A stretch of 64,000 nucleotides of DNA from Bradyrhizobium icense. GTDB taxonomy: Bacteria > Pseudomonadota > Alphaproteobacteria > Rhizobiales > Xanthobacteraceae. Position numbers and translations under genes: made by a program. Below the pieces are notes generated by a model that saw nothing but the letters and a program-made list of their open reading frames with translations, was not told where the DNA came from and searched no databases. Shown here piece after piece: positions 1-7,663 of the stretch. How positions within the stretch are numbered: the stretch's first letter is position 1; the number at the start of each line of letters is the position of its first letter. Location: the NCBI RefSeq assembly GCF_001693385.1, contig NZ_CP016428.1, positions 5,952,001 to 6,016,000 on the forward strand. The letters run 5' to 3'.

Positions 1-704
1 ACGAGGCTGCCGGTGAGAACGATCTGCCCGGCATGCAACCCCGTGCCCTCTTCGGCGAGATGATTGGCAAGCCAGGCCAGCGCGTTGTGGGGATCGCCGA
101 GTACGTCGGCGCCGGTGCCGCGGCCGACTTCCTTGCCGTTGACAACGGCACGGCCCTTGGCCGTGAGCAGGTCCGGCGCCGTGGTGCGCGCCACCGCCTT
201 GCCGAGCACGCAGCCGGCGGCGAAGAAATCGTCCGCGACCAGCGTCGGCGCGCCCATCGTCTCCCATTTGACGTAGCGGTCGTCGACGATCTCGATTGCA
301 GGGTGATAAGCCTCGATTGCCTCCATCACCCACTCCGCGGTGAAGGGGGCTTCTGACGGCGCAAGATTACGCGCCAGCCGCACCGCGATCTCGCATTCGA
401 CGCCGACACGGACGTAGTCGCCGAACCGCAGCTTGGCGCCGGAGTCATGCACGCCCTTGGCGAACACGCCACCGCCGCAAGGATGGGGGATGTCGAGATA
501 TTCCTGCATCACCGGGCTCGTGCAGCCGATCTTGTAGCCGACCAGGGCGCCGGTCTGCGGCAGCATCAGATCGTGGACGGCGCGTTGTAACCGATAGCCT
601 TCGGCTTCATCGGCAGGCGCGAGCTCAGCCGGCAGCGCGGCCAGCGGCGCGCGATTGCGGCGGGCGGTAGCGATGGTCTGGGCGGCCGCGAGAATCTTGT
701 CCAT
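1..704 (-). CDS. 2-keto-4-pentenoate hydratase-like protein (3-prime end outside window)
   Basis: The reading frame is open from an ATG at 704 to the window edge, giving about 234 residues, so the C-terminus is missing. The protein opens MDKILAAAQTIATARR and contains a YKIGCTSP segment followed by PHPCGGG, then EIAVRL and AIEIVDDRY, which fit the fumarylacetoacetate hydrolase / 2-keto-4-pentenoate hydratase fold. In that family the acidic residues of the E-x-E and D positions bind a divalent metal. Members hydrate 2-hydroxypentadienoates in meta-cleavage of aromatics, but the substrate here cannot be told from sequence. No upstream operon partner is visible; dksA lies behind it in the same direction. 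Confidence 0.75.
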   Translation of the reverse strand, partial: MDKILAAAQTIATARRNRAPLAALPAELAPADEAEGYRLQRAVHDLMLPQTGALVGYKIGCTSPVMQEYLDIPHPCGGGVFAKGVHDSGAKLRFGDYVRVGVECEIAVRLARNLAPSEAPFTAEWVMEAIEAYHPAIEIVDDRYVKWETMGAPTLVADDFFAAGCVLGKAVARTTAPDLLTAKGRAVVNGKEVGRGTGADVLGDPHNALAWLANHLAEEGTGLHAGQIVLTGSL

Positions 705-772
705 CAGCGGCGGCTTTCAAGTTTGCAACGGCGCTGACCGCACGCTGCGGTCAGTCGCCCAACATTACCCTA

Positions 773-1183
773 CTATTCGTCGCGATAAACCTTCTCGCGC
801 TTCTCGTGACGTTCCTGCGCTTCCACTGACAGCGTGGCGATCGGACGCGCCTCCAGCCGTTTGAGCGAGATCGGCTCGCCGGTCTCCTCGCAATAGCCGT
901 AGGTGTTGTCTTCGATGCGTTGCAGCGCCGCGTCGATCTTGGAGATCAGCTTGCGCTGGCGGTCACGGGCGCGCAGTTCGATGGCGCGATCGGTTTCGGA
1001 AGAGGCGCGATCAGCAAGATCGGGATGATTGACGTTCTCTTCCTGGAGGGTCTGCAGGGTGATCTTCGATTCCCTGAGGATCTCGTCCTTCCACGCCAGC
1101 AACTTGGCGCGAAAATACTCGCGCTGGCGGTCGTTCATGAAAGGCTCTTTTTCGGAGGGTCGATAATTCTTCAACTTTTCCAA
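773..1183 (-). CDS. dksA: DksA-family RNA polymerase-binding transcription factor
   Basis: DksA binds the RNA polymerase secondary channel and, with ppGpp, adjusts transcription from rRNA and amino-acid promoters. The protein has the coiled-coil arm with the LADRASSETDRA region, ending in the C-terminal block YGYCEETGEPISLKRLEARP. Only the first cysteine of the usual four-cysteine zinc site is present. I prefer the TTG at 1183 (136 residues, start EKLKNYRPSEKEPFMN) because the YRPSE-x-E-x-x-M-N stretch is conserved in alphaproteobacterial DksA. An ATG at 1138 would give 121 residues and drop that stretch. Upstream Shine-Dalgarno support for either start is weak. The family call is firm; the start is not. 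Confidence 0.85.
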   Translation of the reverse strand: MEKLKNYRPSEKEPFMNDRQREYFRAKLLAWKDEILRESKITLQTLQEENVNHPDLADRASSETDRAIELRARDRQRKLISKIDAALQRIEDNTYGYCEETGEPISLKRLEARPIATLSVEAQERHEKREKVYRDE

Positions 1184-1337
1184 GGCCAGCCCATCTTCAC
1201 GTGCAAGGCGGGGCGGAAAATTGTCCGTCCGCGCGGGCCTTATATAGCGGCGGGTTGTGACAGACAATATCGTCCGTCCCCGTGGGAGTACCGCCCCAAG
1301 GCCTTGCACAGGCAAAACTATCGGGGCGGCCTGTCTG

Positions 1338-1949
1338 TTAGTAGCCGACCGTGAAGCGCTGGCGGATATGGGCCGGGCGCTCGATTTCGTCGGCGAGTGC
1401 AACTGCGAAATCGTCGAAGGAAATCGAACTTTTGCCGTCGGAAGCAGTCAAAAGCTGGTCGGTCCCTAGACGGAACTTGCCGGTTCGCTCGCCGGCAGTG
1501 AACAGGGCCGAGGGCGACAGGAAGGTCCAGTTGAGTTCCTTCTCGGCCCGGAGCAAGTCGAGGAAGGCGGCGCCCTTCTCGGCTTCCGCCTTGTATGCCA
1601 CGGGAAAGCCCGGGGTGGTGACCAGCCGGACGCCCGGAGCCACTTCAAGACTGCCCGCGCCCCCGACCACGAGATAGCGGCCGACCTTCGAATCCTTTGC
1701 GGCACCGATCAGCTTGGCCGGGTCGCTGGCGAGAAAGTGGATCGAACTGATCGCGGCATCATGACCGGTGAGCTGCCGGGCCAGTCCCGCCTGGTCCATG
1801 GCATCGCCCGCGGCGGGCGTGACGTTGGCCTGGGTGGCGATCTTTTCGGGATGGCGGGCGATGGCGGTCACGCTGTGGCCGCGGCGGGCCAGTTCGGCGG
1901 TGATGCGCGAGCCGGCATTGCCGGACGCGCCGATGACGGCGATTTTCAT
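1338..1949 (-). CDS. NAD(P)-binding oxidoreductase (atypical SDR, YwnB/NmrA-like)
   Basis: A 203-residue protein starting MKIAVIGASGNAGSRI, with the GASGNAG dinucleotide-binding loop directly at the N-terminus, as in NmrA/YwnB-type extended SDR proteins. It contains TFLSPSALFTAGERTGKFR toward the C-terminus, typical of the NADH(P)-binding family PF13460. It lacks a clear Tyr-x-x-x-Lys catalytic pair of classical SDRs. It is divergent from an HxlR regulator at 2064, with about 114 bp between them, the common arrangement in which the regulator controls the reductase. The likely role is a flavin/quinone-related or redox-sensing reductase; the substrate is unknown. Confidence 0.8.
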   Translation of the reverse strand: MKIAVIGASGNAGSRITAELARRGHSVTAIARHPEKIATQANVTPAAGDAMDQAGLARQLTGHDAAISSIHFLASDPAKLIGAAKDSKVGRYLVVGGAGSLEVAPGVRLVTTPGFPVAYKAEAEKGAAFLDLLRAEKELNWTFLSPSALFTAGERTGKFRLGTDQLLTASDGKSSISFDDFAVALADEIERPAHIRQRFTVGY

Positions 1950-2063
1950 GGAAGTCTCCCTTGCGATACGCGAATGTGGTATCCAGTGGTGACTAGATAG
2001 CGAAAAGAATGTAGGTGTTAAGAGAGCACTTTTTGGTCACCTGATTACGCCGGAGTAACCGCC

Positions 2064-2453
2064 GTGAAAGCCGCCAATTCGACAATCCCGAACGCCTATT
2101 CGGCCGATTGCCCGACGCGCCAGATTCTTGATCGCGTGGGCGACAAATGGGCGGTATTAATTCTGCTTCTCGTCCGCGACGAGCCGATGCGTTTCAATGC
2201 GTTACGCCGGACCATTGAAGGCATCTCGCAGAAGATGCTCAGCCAAGTTCTCAAGTCGCTCGAACGCGACGGATTGATCAAACGCCGCGCGATCGCGACT
2301 GTGCCGGTCACGGTGGAATATTCGATCACACCGCTCGGCGCGACACTCGCCGATGCGGTCGATCCGCTGCGGGAATGGGCGGAGAAAAATCTAAAGGAGG
2401 TGCTGAACGCGCAGCGCCGTTACGACGCGGCCCGCAAGGATATGGCGGCGTGA
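2064..2453 (+). CDS. HxlR-family transcriptional regulator
   Basis: A 129-residue winged-helix protein from a GTG at 2064. The family signature is clear: CPTRQILDRVGDKWAVLIL near the N-terminus, then RFNALRRTIEGISQKMLSQ and LKSLERDGLIKR. The conserved N-terminal Cys is present; in several HxlR proteins it senses thiols, quinones or aldehydes. The gene is divergent from the NAD(P)-binding oxidoreductase at 1949, so the intergenic stretch 1950-2063 probably holds both promoters and the operator. That it controls the oxidoreductase is inferred from position only. Confidence 0.88.
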   Translation: MKAANSTIPNAYSADCPTRQILDRVGDKWAVLILLLVRDEPMRFNALRRTIEGISQKMLSQVLKSLERDGLIKRRAIATVPVTVEYSITPLGATLADAVDPLREWAEKNLKEVLNAQRRYDAARKDMAA

Positions 2454-2638
2454 ATCCACCACCGTCCATTACCCGCTTCAAGCGGGGCATCCAGTACCCT
2501 GCGGCCTCTCGGTCGAGCACGAACGTCTCTGGAATACTGGGTTGCCCGGTCCCGGCTACGCTAAGGTTTCGGCGAGGCTTCCATGTGTGGCGCGCCGAAG
2601 CTTTAGCGGAGGCGCAAGCCAGGCAATGACATTCCGAT

Positions 2639-3052
2639 CTAGAACCGCCCGGCCTTTGCCAGTTCGACTTCAACGCGCAGCTCGATCTCGGCCAGCACCG
2701 CATCGAGGCCGGGATCGCCGGAGGACGACTTCAGATTGGCCGCGGCATCGCGCAGCCGGTTCACGGTGGAAGCATCGAGATTGCCGGAGAGCAAGCCGAT
2801 CTTGAGCTCGTCGAGCACGTCGAGCGCGCCCCTGCCCCGCGCCACAGAACGCTTGCGCCGCTCGGTCGGGTCCTCGACGCCCTGCAACGCGAGCAGCGCG
2901 TCGATGTTGCCGGCGGCCTTGGGCGCTACAGCCGAACGCGGCTCCTCGGGCGCAGCCGGCGTATCGGGCAGCGAGAAGCCGGTCGAACTGGTTCGTCGCG
3001 CGTGGCTCGCAGGCGATCCAAGCGTGGTGCCGTTCGGTCCGTAGATGCGCAT
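2639..3052 (-). CDS. fliX: Flagellar assembly regulator FliX
   Basis: A 137-residue protein starting MRIYGPNGTT, matching FliX of Caulobacter and relatives. It has a low-complexity Ser/Pro/Ala N-terminal half and a conserved helical C-terminal half containing IDALLALQGVEDPTERRKRSVARG and ALDVLDELKIGLL. In Caulobacter FliX couples assembly of the early basal body to the sigma-54 activator FlbD, gating class III/IV flagellar genes. I chose the ATG at 3052 because upstream in-frame sequence to 3208 is not FliX-like. The gene is divergent from flgI, as in Caulobacter. A CtrA-like box lies in the shared upstream region at 3100-3115. Confidence 0.88.
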   Translation of the reverse strand: MRIYGPNGTTLGSPASHARRTSSTGFSLPDTPAAPEEPRSAVAPKAAGNIDALLALQGVEDPTERRKRSVARGRGALDVLDELKIGLLSGNLDASTVNRLRDAAANLKSSSGDPGLDAVLAEIELRVEVELAKAGRF

Positions 3053-3099
3053 CGTGGTGATCTCGCCCTGAGAATAGAACGACCTTCGCCTTCTTATGG

Positions 3100-3115
3100 T
3101 TAACGACGCGTAAAC
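3100..3115. promoter_or_regulatory. CtrA-like binding site between fliX and flgI
   Basis: TTAA, seven bases, then TAAAC, one mismatch from the CtrA consensus TTAA-N7-TTAA. It lies 48 bp upstream of the fliX start and about 200 bp upstream of flgI. CtrA control of early flagellar genes is established in Caulobacter and related alphaproteobacteria; binding here is inferred from motif and position. Confidence 0.45.
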
Positions 3116-3231
3116 GGCCCGGCAAATTCTGCCGCCATACGGCAGTTTCGCCCATCGTGGTGAAGCCGACGCAACATCACGTCTCCAACGAATATCCCGT
3201 AATATCAATGCATTGCAGCGGAAATGCAGGG

Positions 3232-3246
3232 TGGCACGGCGCTCGC
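3232..3246 (+). promoter_or_regulatory. Sigma-54 (RpoN) promoter candidate for flgI
   Basis: TGGCACG, four bases, TCGC, with the invariant GG and GC dinucleotides spaced as in the -24/-12 consensus TGGCACG-N4-TTGC. One base of the -12 element differs. It is 72 bp upstream of the flgI start at 3319. The Caulobacter flgI operon is sigma-54 dependent, which fits. Confidence 0.55.
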
Positions 3247-3318
3247 ATAGTTAATGCCGGACCGCCGTCATGGGAGTGGCGCCAGCGGCCCAGTGGAAGA
3301 CCTCGAGGGGAGCACAGG

Positions 3319-4443
3319 ATGCCCGGCATCCGTTCGGCAAGACTGATTTCGGTGGCTTGCGCCGCGCTGCTGGCGCTGGCGCTAACGCCCACGTCCGCAG
3401 GCGCGACGTCGCGGATCAAGGATCTCGCCAATATCGAAGGCGTGCGACAGAACCAGTTGATCGGCTACGGTCTGGTCGTCGGCCTCAACGGCACCGGCGA
3501 TACGCTGAACAACATCCCCTTCACCAAGCAATCGCTGCAGGCGATGCTGGAGCGCATGGGCGTCAACATCCGCGGCGCCACCATCCGCACCGGCAACGTC
3601 GCCGCCGTCATGGTCACCGGCAACCTGCCGGCGTTCGGCACCCAGGGCACGCGGATGGACGTCACGGTCTCCGCGCTCGGCGATGCCAAGAATCTGCAGG
3701 GCGGCACCCTGCTCGTCACCCCCCTGCTCGGCGCCGACGGCAACGTCTATGCGGTAGCCCAGGGTTCGCTGGCGATCTCCGGCTTCCAGGCCGAAGGCGA
3801 AGCTGCCAAGATCGTGCGCGGCGTGCCCACCGTCGGCCGCATCGCCAACGGCGCCATCATCGAGCGCGAGATCGAATTCGCGCTCAATCGCCTGCCGAAT
3901 GTGCGGCTCGCGCTGCGCAACGCCGACTTCACCACCGCCAAGCGCATTGCGGCGGCGGTCAACGACTTCCTCGGCGTCAAGACCGCCGAGCCGATCGACC
4001 CCTCCACGGTGCAGTTGGCGATCCCCGCCGAATTCAAGGGCAACGTCGTCGCTTTCCTCACCGAGATCGAGCAATTGCAGGTCGATCCTGATCTCGCCGC
4101 CAAGATCGTCATCGACGAGCGCTCCGGCATCATCGTGATGGGCCGCGACGTTCGCGTCGCCACCGTGGCGGTGGCGCAAGGCAATCTTACCGTGACGATC
4201 TCCGAAAGCCCGCAGGTCAGTCAGCCCAATCCGCTGTCGCGCGGCCGAACTGTCGTCACGCCGCGCACCGGCGTCAGCGTCTCCGAGGACGGCAAGAAAT
4301 TCGCGGTCGTGAAGGACGGCGTCTCGCTGCAGCAACTCGTCGACGGCCTAAATGGTCTCGGCATTGGTCCACGCGACCTGATCGGCATCCTGCAGGCGAT
4401 CAAGGCCGCCGGCGCGATCCAGGCCGACATCGAGGTGATGTGA
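3319..4443 (+). CDS. flgI: Flagellar P-ring protein FlgI
   Basis: A 374-residue secreted protein that forms the periplasmic ring around the flagellar rod in the peptidoglycan layer. It opens with a signal peptide (ISVACAALLALALTPTSAGA, about residues 8-27) and runs directly into SRIKDLANIEGVRQNQLIGYGLV, the FlgI signature. Other family blocks include GTGDTLNNIPFTKQSLQ, GTRMDVTVSALGDAKNLQGG and DERSGIIVMGRDVR. The ATG at 3319 is preceded by GAGGGGAGCACAGG; the longer in-frame extension from 3157 would bury the signal peptide. Its stop overlaps the next gene start (TGATG), indicating translational coupling with the rod-binding protein. Confidence 0.97.
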   Translation: MPGIRSARLISVACAALLALALTPTSAGATSRIKDLANIEGVRQNQLIGYGLVVGLNGTGDTLNNIPFTKQSLQAMLERMGVNIRGATIRTGNVAAVMVTGNLPAFGTQGTRMDVTVSALGDAKNLQGGTLLVTPLLGADGNVYAVAQGSLAISGFQAEGEAAKIVRGVPTVGRIANGAIIEREIEFALNRLPNVRLALRNADFTTAKRIAAAVNDFLGVKTAEPIDPSTVQLAIPAEFKGNVVAFLTEIEQLQVDPDLAAKIVIDERSGIIVMGRDVRVATVAVAQGNLTVTISESPQVSQPNPLSRGRTVVTPRTGVSVSEDGKKFAVVKDGVSLQQLVDGLNGLGIGPRDLIGILQAIKAAGAIQADIEVM

Positions 4444-4781
4444 TGAACGTCATCGCCAATCCCTACGACAAGACCTCGCTGATCAACGGCCGCAGGGACC
4501 CGCTGCTTGCCGATGCCCTGACCAAGATTTCGCCCGAGGCGCAAAAGAAGACGCGCGCCAAAGCCGAGGAGTTCGAGGCGATGTTCCTCAACTCGATGTT
4601 TTCGCAGATGACCACCGGCGTCAAAGGCGAAGGACCGTTCGGCGACACGACCGGCACCGGCGTCTGGCGCTCGATGCTGACGGACGAATATTCGAAATCC
4701 ATCGCCAAGTCCGGCGGCCTCGGCATCTCCAACGATGTCTTCCGCACCCTGATCCTCCAGCAAGCCAACCGCGTCGGCTGA
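4443..4781 (+). CDS. FlgJ-like rod-binding protein
   Basis: A 112-residue protein corresponding to the N-terminal rod-binding half of FlgJ; the peptidoglycan hydrolase half of enterobacterial FlgJ is absent, as is usual in alphaproteobacteria. The family region runs AEEFEAMFLNSMFSQM followed by WRSMLTDEYSKSIAKSGGLGI. It is expected to cap or chaperone rod assembly in the periplasm. The ATG at 4443 shares one base with the flgI stop; a GTG at 4440 is also possible. No signal peptide is seen, consistent with export by the flagellar type III apparatus. Confidence 0.88.
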   Translation: MNVIANPYDKTSLINGRRDPLLADALTKISPEAQKKTRAKAEEFEAMFLNSMFSQMTTGVKGEGPFGDTTGTGVWRSMLTDEYSKSIAKSGGLGISNDVFRTLILQQANRVG

Positions 4782-4800
4782 TCCAAAGGAAACCCCCGAC

Positions 4801-5298
4801 ATGAATCAGCATCCTCAGGCCAAGCCCGCACCGGTCCCCGCGCCAGCAAGAGCGATCTCCACGCCGGCCGAGGCGCGCAAACTCGCGGAAGAACTGATGG
4901 ACGTGATGAGCGCGCTGCTCGGCATCATCGAGCGCGAAACCGAGCTGGTTCGCGCCGGCAACGTGCGTGAGGCGATACGGCTGGAGGAGCAGAAGGGCGA
5001 GCTGTCACGCCGCTACATGCTCGCAGTCGAGAATCTGAAGAACGCGCAGAAGTATTTGGCGCAGGTGTCGCCGGAACTGCTGACCACGCTACGCCGCCAT
5101 CACGACACCTTCCGCGCGATGCTGCAGATCAATCTCACCGTGCTTGCCACCGCGCATGCGGTGTCCGAGGGCATCGTGCGCGGCGTCAACGCCGAGATCC
5201 AGCGCAAGAATATTCCGAATACCTATACGGCTTCGGGAAAACGCGCCGCGCCGGGGCCGCGCAACATCACCCCGCTCTCGGTCAGCCGTTCGCTGTAA
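4801..5298 (+). CDS. FlgN-like flagellar protein (possible FlbY equivalent)
   Basis: A 165-residue, mostly helical protein placed 19 bp after the rod-binding gene, so in the flgI operon. The core ARKLAEELMDVMSALLGIIERETELVRAGNVREA, followed by LEEQKGELSRRYMLAVENLK, resembles FlgN-type chaperones for hook-associated proteins. FlbY is encoded after flgI in Caulobacter, and this gene occupies the same place. The C-terminal 25 residues are basic and low in complexity. The flagellar assignment rests on the helical FlgN-like pattern and operon position; specific binding to FlgK or FlgL is not shown by sequence. Confidence 0.65.
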   Translation: MNQHPQAKPAPVPAPARAISTPAEARKLAEELMDVMSALLGIIERETELVRAGNVREAIRLEEQKGELSRRYMLAVENLKNAQKYLAQVSPELLTTLRRHHDTFRAMLQINLTVLATAHAVSEGIVRGVNAEIQRKNIPNTYTASGKRAAPGPRNITPLSVSRSL

Positions 5299-5457
5299 GC
5301 GATCGCGGTCTTCCGTCCGCTACAATTTTCACTAAATTTGCGCGCCCGCGTCAGAGCGGGATTCAGCGTGTTCCCTAACATCGCGTTGAGATGTAGTCGG
5401 CTATATTGCAACCGAGGAGGGGTTGGGATTTGACTCGCAGCAAGCCTGGAGGCTGCC

Positions 5458-5838
5458 ATGAGTACAGATTTCAACATCAAGCCGGTGGGGGCACCGGTTG
5501 CCGCGCCGATCGTTCAGCATGTGAGCGAGGCGGCACAACATGCGGTCGCAACCGAACTGCCGGCGAGCAAGAGCGTCTCGGCAGTCGATTCAAGCGCGCG
5601 CGCCAGTACCGATTCCGCCGCGGTCCGCGTCTCCATTTCGAATCCTGCAGTATCGAACCAGGTCGTGATCGACCGAGATGCACGCGCCGTCGTCTATCAA
5701 GTAGTCGACGTCAAGACGAGCCAGGTGGTGAAGCAGTTTCCGGAGGAAGCCGTGCTACGCCGGCGCGCCTATTTCCATGCCCTCGACCTGACCAGGGACG
5801 CCCCGACGCGGCTTCGCGCAACCGACCGCAAGGCCTGA
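5458..5838 (+). CDS. FlaG-like protein
   Basis: A 126-residue protein. The first 60 residues are a Val/Ala/Ser-rich low-complexity leader; the rest has VVIDRDARAVVYQVVDVKTSQVV followed by KQFPEEAVLRRR. The pattern V-x-D-x-x-T-x-x-V-(I/V)-(R/K)-Q-(I/F)-P is the FlaG (YvyC) hallmark. FlaG proteins affect filament length by an unknown mechanism. It sits at the end of the flgI-side block, 159 bp after the FlgN-like gene, so it may have its own promoter. Convergent with the small gene at 5846. Confidence 0.7.
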   Translation: MSTDFNIKPVGAPVAAPIVQHVSEAAQHAVATELPASKSVSAVDSSARASTDSAAVRVSISNPAVSNQVVIDRDARAVVYQVVDVKTSQVVKQFPEEAVLRRRAYFHALDLTRDAPTRLRATDRKA

Positions 5839-5845
5839 GCCGACT

Positions 5846-6211
5846 TCAGCCGGACCGTGAGGCGTAGGCCTGGTCGAGATAGGTCTGGCCGCTCGCCGCA
5901 TCGGTAACGACGTTCTTGATCTCCGCCTTGCCAAGGGCGCTGAGCGTAAACTTGGTATCACCGATCCGGAATGAATTGTCCTTGATCAGGACTTGCTGAA
6001 ATTTGTTGGTGCCGCCGCTCTGGTACTGCACCTTGGCCCGAAAGCCGGTGACGTTCGAGATCGTGAACTTGAACGTCTTGTTGTCAGGATACTTCCCGGT
6101 CCAGCTGCCTTCGTAGAGCTTGGGATCGACCGCCACGTACGGGGTCTTGGATGGAACGGTCAATCCTACCGTCTTGTAGTTGGCCGATATGATGCTCCAA
6201 AGGTCAGCCAT
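5846..6211 (-). CDS. Hypothetical protein in the flaF operon
   Basis: A 121-residue protein, start MADLWSIISANYKTVGLTVP, at the ATG 6211, 17 bp after the flaF stop. A longer in-frame start at 6265 would overlap flaF. The sequence looks like a small beta-rich domain (YEGSWTGKYPDNKTFKFTIS, then KAEIKNVVTD and TYLDQAYAS) with no signal peptide or membrane segment. Some features recall lipocalin-like or DUF-type beta sandwiches, but I do not recognise the family. Co-transcription with flaF suggests a motility-linked role. No function is assigned. Confidence 0.6.
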   Translation of the reverse strand: MADLWSIISANYKTVGLTVPSKTPYVAVDPKLYEGSWTGKYPDNKTFKFTISNVTGFRAKVQYQSGGTNKFQQVLIKDNSFRIGDTKFTLSALGKAEIKNVVTDAASGQTYLDQAYASRSG

Positions 6212-6228
6212 CCTGGCACACTCGGTCG

Positions 6229-6594
6229 TTAGCTGCGACCGGAGAGGCCAGCGGCGAGATTGCAATTGATCTCGATCAGCGACTTCAACTTGGCCGGATC
6301 CGGGTTCAATTGCATGTCGACGGTCTGCTTCATCACGAAGACGCCGATGTTCGCGATGTTCTGCCGCACTTCGATCGGCTGAGGGTTCTCGTTCGCCTCA
6401 ACGGCGCTCATAAAGATCGACCATAGCCGACGGTTGAACAGCAACGCGTTGTGCATGGCTTTATCAGGACCATTCCAGTTGGACTGGACTTCCTGGAGTT
6501 GCCGTGCGGCCTTCAGCAGTGCCTGCGCTTCGATTTCACGGGGAGACGTCGTCGTTTGCGATGTACGCGCGTAGGCCTGGGCTGCATTAGACAT
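6229..6594 (-). CDS. flaF: Flagellar biosynthesis regulator FlaF
   Basis: A 121-residue helical protein, start MSNAAQAYARTSQTTTSPREIEAQ, which is the conserved FlaF N-terminus. It continues LKAARQLQEVQSNW and LLFNRRLWSIFMSAVE, also typical. FlaF works with FlbT to control flagellin synthesis and secretion in alphaproteobacteria: FlaF promotes flagellin translation/secretion, while FlbT destabilises flagellin mRNA. The two genes are divergent here with 575 bp between them. flaF is usually downstream of flagellin genes; here only what looks like a flagellin C-terminal relic is found upstream (6908-6979). Confidence 0.93.
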   Translation of the reverse strand: MSNAAQAYARTSQTTTSPREIEAQALLKAARQLQEVQSNWNGPDKAMHNALLFNRRLWSIFMSAVEANENPQPIEVRQNIANIGVFVMKQTVDMQLNPDPAKLKSLIEINCNLAAGLSGRS

Positions 6595-6854
6595 TCACGA
6601 ACCTCGATGGGGAGCGGTTGACCGCGGGACTTCAGAAAAACTGCCCAACTTTCATACAGGTTGCGTCTTTAAATATGGTTAGCAAGCGTTACCGATTGTG
6701 TCGATAGTCCGGCAGAAATCCACATTCTCGTCAGCATGCCGGCCGTCAGGTTCTGATGGAATTAACGTCGAAGCCCAAATTCTCTGCTTCAGCGCTTTTG
6801 TTCAAACCGACGCTTTGTTTTTCTCGCGCGAACCGAATCCATCATCCGAAAGAA

Positions 6855-6883
6855 AGACGGCGGTGTGTTTCCCCGCCGCCTTG
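6855..6883 (-). terminator. Hairpin terminator downstream of flagellin-like relic
   Basis: AAGACGGCGG and CCGCCGCCTT pair over ten bases with one mismatch around a nine-base loop. On the minus strand the stem is followed by TCTTTCTTTC, giving a rho-independent terminator look. It lies 25 bp after the stop of the flagellin-like relic, as expected for a flagellin terminator. Confidence 0.55.
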
Positions 6884-6907
6884 ATCATTGACGTGTTGCC
6901 GTCGCGC

Positions 6908-6979
6908 TTAGCGCAGGAGCAGCAGCACGCTCCGCTGCGACTGCTTGGCCAGCGCCAGGCACAGCGATCGACCGGCGGG
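6908..6979 (-). pseudogene. Possible flagellin 3-prime remnant
   Basis: The frame encodes only PAGRSLCLALAKQSQ followed by RSVLLLLR and a stop, bounded upstream by an in-frame TGA. The pattern L-x-L-A-x-Q-x-x-x-S-V-L-x-L-L-R-stop matches the C-terminus of rhizobial flagellins, which commonly end in L-S-(I/L)-A-N-Q-...-S-(L/V)-L-S-L-(L/F)-R. It is followed by a terminator hairpin and lies just upstream of flaF, the place where flagellin genes usually sit. At 24 residues chance resemblance cannot be excluded. Confidence 0.4.
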
Positions 6980-7169
6980 TCAAGAGCGTGAATTCGAAAC
7001 TACTTCGCCGCGTCCGAATTCATTCCGTATTTCTACCGGCCACCTGCAGAAAAGCCCCGCCAAATCGGCACTAATCGCATCTTCACCATTGGTTAACCAT
7101 CATCGGGAAGGATGCCGAATCTGCCGGCGGGCACCGACAATGCGCGAAAGCGCCAAACGGAGAACAGGC

Positions 7170-7598
7170 ATGGCCTTGAAAGTCGAGCTCAAACCGCACG
7201 AGCGAATCATCATCGGCGCCTGCGTGGTCACCAATACCGATCAGCGCGCCAGGCTGTTGATCGACGGCGACAGGATTCCGATCCTGCGCGAGAAAGACAT
7301 CCTCACACCCGAGAGCGCGAATACGCCGGCCAAGCTGGTCTATCTCGCCGTGCAGCTCATGTACCTGTCACCGGATCCGATGGCGCACCATCCGACCTAT
7401 TTCAGCCTCGTGCGCGACATCCTCACGACAATGCCGAGCGCATGGCCCTTCATCGAGGGCATCAACAACTTCACCCTGAACGGCGACCTCTACCACGCGC
7501 TGAAGGAAGCGAAGAAATTGATCGGCCATGAGGAGCAGATCCTGGAGACCGCCCGTAAACTGCAATCGTCCGAGCAGCCCGATCGCAAATCCGCATAA
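7170..7598 (+). CDS. flbT: Flagellin post-transcriptional regulator FlbT
   Basis: A 142-residue protein starting MALKVELKPHERIIIGACVVTN, the FlbT signature, followed by LLIDGDRIPILREKDIL and VYLAVQLMYLSP. FlbT binds the flagellin mRNA 5-prime leader and lowers its stability until the hook is complete in Caulobacter. I chose the ATG at 7170; the in-frame extension from 6945 is not FlbT-like. It is divergent from flaF and convergent with flgL, from which it is separated by a strong bidirectional terminator. Confidence 0.95.
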   Translation: MALKVELKPHERIIIGACVVTNTDQRARLLIDGDRIPILREKDILTPESANTPAKLVYLAVQLMYLSPDPMAHHPTYFSLVRDILTTMPSAWPFIEGINNFTLNGDLYHALKEAKKLIGHEEQILETARKLQSSEQPDRKSA

Positions 7599-7616
7599 CT
7601 ACGCCCCAAAGCAAAG

Positions 7617-7640
7617 AAGCCTCCGCAAGGAGGCTTTTTT
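7617..7640. terminator. Bidirectional rho-independent terminator between flbT and flgL
   Basis: AAGCCTCC pairs perfectly with GGAGGCTT around a GCAA tetraloop, followed on the plus strand by a T-run. On the minus strand the tail after the stem is TTCTTTG, so it can also end the flgE-flgK-flgL transcript. Confidence 0.85.
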
Positions 7641-7663
7641 CGTTGCGAGTGAACAATGCTCGA

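Larger units (their letters stand above)
6595..7169. other. Intergenic region between flaF and flbT
   Basis: There is no intact gene in these 575 bases. It holds the divergent upstream regions of flaF and flbT, a hairpin at 6855-6883, and a short minus-strand reading frame at 6908-6979 that resembles a flagellin C-terminus. A CtrA half-site TTAACCAT lies at 7093-7100, 70 bp upstream of flbT. Longer reading frames crossing this region lack coding character. Confidence 0.6.

Noticed and set aside
7063..7078. Sigma-54 promoter for flbT
   Set aside because: CGGCAC with a following GC exists, but the GG-to-GC distance is eight, not ten bases.
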